8,850 bases of DNA from Hyphomicrobium_A sp041659545 (lineage in GTDB: Bacteria > Pseudomonadota > Alphaproteobacteria > Rhizobiales > Hyphomicrobiaceae), in the NCBI GenBank assembly GCA_041659545.1, contig JBAZYB010000170.1, positions 1-8,850 on the forward strand, in the 5' to 3' direction. Positions 6,242 through 8,850 of the stretch are shown in pieces. Made by a program: the position numbers and the translations under genes. Below the pieces are notes generated by a model, which was given only the letters and a program-made list of their open reading frames with translations, did no database searches and was not told the origin of the DNA. How positions within the stretch are numbered: position 1 is the stretch's first letter; each line of letters starts with the position of its first letter.

Positions 6242-7128
6242 CGGCAAGCGAGCGAGAGATCAGCGGCGCCAGCCCCGACGGTCTTCCACCGCTGCGCGAC
6301 ATTCTGCGTGCCTATGGTCTGGAGGCGAAGAAGAGCCTCGGGCAGAACTTCATTCTCGACTTGAATCTCACGCGGCGCATCGCCCGCGCCGCCGGGTCTC
6401 TCACCGGGCGTACCGTGGTCGAGGTCGGGCCCGGTCCGGGCGGCCTGACGCGTGCGTTGCTGCTGGAGGGTGCGCAGCGTGTCGTTGCCGTCGAGCGCGA
6501 CGAGCGCGTGCGTGGGGCCCTGGAAATGATCGCGGACCGGTATCCGGGGCAGCTCGACGTTCACTTTGGCGATGCGTTGCACGCCGATTGGTTGCAGCTA
6601 CTTAAGCCGGGGGCTGGCCCGGCGGTGATCGTCGCCAATCTCCCGTACGGCATCGCGACGTTGCTGCTCACCGGCTGGCTGGATAGTGAACCGTGGCCAC
6701 CGTGGTTTGATCGGATGGTGCTGATGTTCCAGAAGGAGGTCGCGGAACGCATCGTGGCCTCGCCCGGCTGCAAGGCGTATGGGCGGCTCTCGGTGCTGGC
6801 GCAGTGGCGCACGGCGGCGCGTGTGGTGATGCATGTTCCGCGCGAGGCATTCACGCCGTCGCCGAAGGTGGAATCCGCCGTTGTCGAGTTCATTCCTCAC
6901 AAGGAGCCGACGCCACCCTGCTCGCCGCAGGCTCTGGCAAAGGTGACGGCGGCGGCGTTCGGACAACGGCGCAAGATGCTGCGTGCGAGCTTGAAGCAAT
7001 TGGGTGATGCGGAACAGCTGCTGGAGGCCACCGGCATCGCGGGGACGCTGCGTGCGGAGGATCTTTCGGTGAAGGATTTTGCGCGCATGGCGCTGGTCTT
7101 CGAGCGCTCAAACCTGCAGCGGCGCTGA
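6238..7128 (+). CDS. rsmA: RsmA (KsgA), 16S rRNA N6,N6-dimethyladenosine transferase
   Basis: This 296-residue S-adenosylmethionine-dependent methyltransferase dimethylates the two adjacent adenosines in the loop of the 3'-terminal helix of 16S rRNA (A1518/A1519 in E. coli), late in small-subunit assembly. The family opening KKSLGQNFILD is at 31-41. Motif I VEVGPGPGGLT (61-71) binds the cofactor, acidic VERDER (85-90) follows, and FGDAL (110-114) comes next. The catalytic NLPY (134-137) replaces the NPPY of DNA N6-methyltransferases. FTPSPKVESAV (205-215) and the C-terminal helical domain (about 230-290) complete the fold. Length is slightly above the usual 270-290 because of about 18 extra N-terminal residues. 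The ATG overlaps the pdxA stop (ATGA) and has no clear Shine-Dalgarno site, suggesting coupling. No apaG or apaH follows; the 3' end runs 21 bp into a convergent gene. Confidence 0.96.
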   Translation: MTASEREISGASPDGLPPLRDILRAYGLEAKKSLGQNFILDLNLTRRIARAAGSLTGRTVVEVGPGPGGLTRALLLEGAQRVVAVERDERVRGALEMIADRYPGQLDVHFGDALHADWLQLLKPGAGPAVIVANLPYGIATLLLTGWLDSEPWPPWFDRMVLMFQKEVAERIVASPGCKAYGRLSVLAQWRTAARVVMHVPREAFTPSPKVESAVVEFIPHKEPTPPCSPQALAKVTAAAFGQRRKMLRASLKQLGDAEQLLEATGIAGTLRAEDLSVKDFARMALVFERSNLQRR

Positions 7129-7653
7129 CGGCGACCGTGCCGCTGGGGCGGGAGTCGGCGCCGTGTCGGTGCTGTTGTCGTCGTCGGTATTGGGCTCGTT
7201 GGCGAACAGACGCAGCGCCGCCGCCAGCATGAGGATCGATGCCGGCTTGACGATCAACGTCCAGCTGATGTTGTGGCCGAGTTCGGCCCAGTCGGTGGCG
7301 AAATCGACGACGAGGTAGACGAGGATGGCGCCGATCAGCGTCGTCTTCAGCTCGTGCATGCCGGTCGGGCGCATCCAGGCGCGCAACCTTTTGCGGTCGT
7401 GCCGCGCCAGCTTGAATACGAACCCGAAGACGATGGCGTAGGTGAAGATCACCAGCACGATGCCGAACAGGAAAATATCGGTGGCGCCCATCACCGCGGC
7501 GGTGATCAGCTTATGGTCCGCGTGCCGATAGAGCCCCAGCGCGGCGTCGAAGGTCAGCTCCAACCCCTGCCAGAACATGATCAGGGCGCCGACCATGGTG
7601 CCGAAGGCAGCGGCAAGGAGGACGAGACGTAGAGACAACGCGGCGCTGAGCAT
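7108..7653 (-). CDS. UPF0114/YqhA-family inner-membrane protein
   Basis: This 181-residue membrane protein resembles the UPF0114 (YqhA) family, whose function is not established. Four hydrophobic segments are visible: about 8-28, 50-80 (long, perhaps with a kink), 104-121 and 132-150. The pattern of a polar Asp in the second segment (GATDIFLFG, D59), a basic cytoplasmic loop (KLARHDRKRLRAW, 81-93) and then MHELKTTLIGAI at the start of the third matches what I recall of the family. A tail of about 30 residues rich in Asn/Asp, then Thr, Pro and Ala, is extra and looks disordered. I chose ATG 7653 because the hydrophobic core begins just after it. The open frame continues upstream to 7800, but that part would overlap the hydrolase gene and lacks a good ribosome site. 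It lies 80 nt downstream of that gene in the same direction and may share its transcript. Its 3' end overlaps rsmA. Confidence 0.8.
   Translation of the reverse strand: MLSAALSLRLVLLAAAFGTMVGALIMFWQGLELTFDAALGLYRHADHKLITAAVMGATDIFLFGIVLVIFTYAIVFGFVFKLARHDRKRLRAWMRPTGMHELKTTLIGAILVYLVVDFATDWAELGHNISWTLIVKPASILMLAAALRLFANEPNTDDDNSTDTAPTPAPAARSPSAPLQV
7117..7145. repeat. Inverted repeat across the rsmA stop codon
   Basis: CAGCGGC (7117-7123) and GCCGCTG (7139-7145) are exact reverse complements separated by 15 nt that contain the rsmA stop. In plus-strand RNA a G-U and a C-G pair could extend the stem to 9 bp. It sits at the convergent rsmA/UPF0114 junction, where a two-way terminator would be expected, but no T-run follows on either side. 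A terminator role is a guess. Confidence 0.3.
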
Positions 7654-7733
7654 GGACCGATCCGGCACGTGTTTCTGGCCGGGCCTGACTAGCACGCTGG
7701 CGGTTACAAATTTCCCCTCGAGCCGTGCCTTCT

Positions 7734-8850
7734 CTAGCCGGCTCGCTTGGCGCCACAGTCGTTGGGCACCGGCCGGTCCTTGAAGCGCCTCGTCATCCAA
7801 AGGATGGCGGCATAGGCGCTCTTCTCGGCGGCGAAGCTATGCGAGGCGTTCTTCAGGAGCTTCAATGTGACCGGTGTGCCTCGCGCACAAAGAGCCTTGG
7901 CAAAGCGCAGGGTTATGTCCGGCTTGACAGTGACGTCGCCAGTGCCCTGGGCGATGAACACCGGCACCTTGATCGGTGCATTGCCAGCCGAATTCTGCTG
8001 CATCAGATCGCGCCAGGCCGGCACCTCGGTCGGGTCGGCCTTGAGGAATGCCTTCTTCAAGGGGCGCGCCAGGCTGAGGGTCTTGAGAAGTTGCCCGATG
8101 GATTGAATGCAGCTTTCGGCCACCTTGGCGAACTGGGCTTGCACCCCTTCATCGAGGACGGTGTCGAGCGGCAGATCGTATGTGCGCGACCACGACATCA
8201 ATGCCATGGCGGTGAGGCTGTTTCCGGCAATCGAACCCTTCTGCGCTTTGAACAACTCAACGAGGTCGGTCGCCGGCGCGGCGGTCGCGATCCCAACGAG
8301 TTTCAGTTCGGGTGCATAGGAGCCGACGATCTGTCCGGTGAAGAGCGCCGCGTGTCCACCTTGCGAGTGACCCCAGACGGCGAAGCGGTTGGTGGCGCGG
8401 GTGCCGTTGAGATTGCGCGCGGCGCGTACGGAATCGATCACCGATCGCGCCTCGCTCTCACCGACGAGATATGCGTGCACGCCCGGGGCGCCCAGGCCCT
8501 CGTAGTCGGTAGCGACGACGACGTAGCCGCGTGAGAGCATGTCCTCCAGTCCGGCGATGGTGCCGGAGAGGTTTGGAAGCAGCGTCGGCGCGCAGCGTCC
8601 GGAGACGCCCGTGGTGTAATGCGCCCAGGCGATCACATCACGTCCGCCCTTTGGTGCCGGGGTGTCTGGATAAATGACGGTGCCGGTGACCGCGATCGGT
8701 TCACCCTTGAGATTGGTGGAGCGATAGACGATGCGATACGCCTTGGCGTTGGCAGGCGCGCCGCCAATCTGCGGATAAATGTGAAAGACAAAGCCCGGCT
8801 TCGCCTTGCGGATCTGGGTCTGCGAGAGTTTGAGTCCCGATGCCCCGTCC
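7734..8850 (-). CDS. Secretory-lipase-family alpha/beta hydrolase (5' end outside window)
   Basis: The minus-strand frame is open from the right edge to a TAG at 7734-7736, giving 372 visible residues; the start and any signal peptide lie beyond 8850. GTG 8636 is an internal codon, not the start, because the protein family's N-terminal part (for example FHIYPQIGGAPANAKAYRI and IAVTGTVIYP) is encoded upstream of it. The fold is an alpha/beta hydrolase of the secretory lipase (LIP) type. It has AWAHYTTGV...RCAPT (visible residues 74-88), a nucleophile elbow GHSQGG with Ser162, a likely acid Asp305 (AQGTGD) and a likely base His337 (NASHSF). By analogy it would be exported and cleave esters or triacylglycerols, but the substrate cannot be read from sequence. 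The position after the first His of the H-G-T-T-G motif is Tyr here. The gene is followed after 80 nt by the UPF0114 gene. Confidence 0.85.
   Translation of the reverse strand, partial: DGASGLKLSQTQIRKAKPGFVFHIYPQIGGAPANAKAYRIVYRSTNLKGEPIAVTGTVIYPDTPAPKGGRDVIAWAHYTTGVSGRCAPTLLPNLSGTIAGLEDMLSRGYVVVATDYEGLGAPGVHAYLVGESEARSVIDSVRAARNLNGTRATNRFAVWGHSQGGHAALFTGQIVGSYAPELKLVGIATAAPATDLVELFKAQKGSIAGNSLTAMALMSWSRTYDLPLDTVLDEGVQAQFAKVAESCIQSIGQLLKTLSLARPLKKAFLKADPTEVPAWRDLMQQNSAGNAPIKVPVFIAQGTGDVTVKPDITLRFAKALCARGTPVTLKLLKNASHSFAAEKSAYAAILWMTRRFKDRPVPNDCGAKRAG

Noticed and set aside
7725..8534. Plus-strand frame of 269 codons antisense to the hydrolase
   Set aside because: The minus strand carries a clear hydrolase with GHSQGG and triad candidates; the plus frame shows only composition-driven sequence.
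8634..8636. GTG as the start of the hydrolase
   Set aside because: The frame stays open to the window edge, and the upstream residues read as the normal N-terminal part of this protein family.
1..8850. Mobile element, CRISPR array, tRNA/rRNA, toxin-antitoxin or defence genes
   Set aside because: I found no regularly spaced repeats, terminal inverted repeats, transposase or integrase motifs, or cloverleaf-like sequences; coding genes account for nearly all of the window.

Overview
The window is high-GC, gene-dense DNA that reads as the chromosome of an alphaproteobacterium. The most likely group is Hyphomicrobiales, near the Bradyrhizobium/Xanthobacteraceae side of the order. This rests on gene order and on remembered family patterns: a lysine-rich insert in SurA, and the spacing of the first cysteine pair in LptD. 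It was not tested by a search, and the genus cannot be named from here.

Positions 1-7128 (plus strand) hold an envelope-biogenesis cluster: the 3' end of lptF, then lptG, lptD, surA, pdxA and rsmA. Spacing is extremely tight (3 nt lptF-lptG, 0 or 3 nt lptG-lptD, 1-nt overlap surA-pdxA, 4-nt overlap pdxA-rsmA). The one exception is a 219-nt gap between lptD and surA that contains inverted repeats. LptF and LptG form the membrane part of the lipopolysaccharide exporter, LptD is the outer-membrane translocon that receives the lipopolysaccharide, and SurA is the periplasmic chaperone for outer-membrane barrels such as LptD. PdxA (vitamin B6 synthesis) and RsmA (16S rRNA dimethylation) are long-standing operon partners of lptD-surA.

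Positions 7108-8850 (minus strand) run against the cluster. A secretory-lipase-family alpha/beta hydrolase enters from the right edge, with its start outside the window. It is followed by a small four-helix UPF0114/YqhA-type membrane protein, whose 3' end overlaps the rsmA 3' end by 21 bp. A short inverted repeat spans this convergent junction.

I see no mobile element, CRISPR array, tRNA, rRNA, phage gene or defence system, and no convincing undescribed system. The points worth a second look are small: three rather than four mature cysteines in LptD, a degenerate parvulin domain and uncertain start in SurA, the structured lptD-surA gap, the overlapping convergent ends, and a local drop in GC inside lptG.
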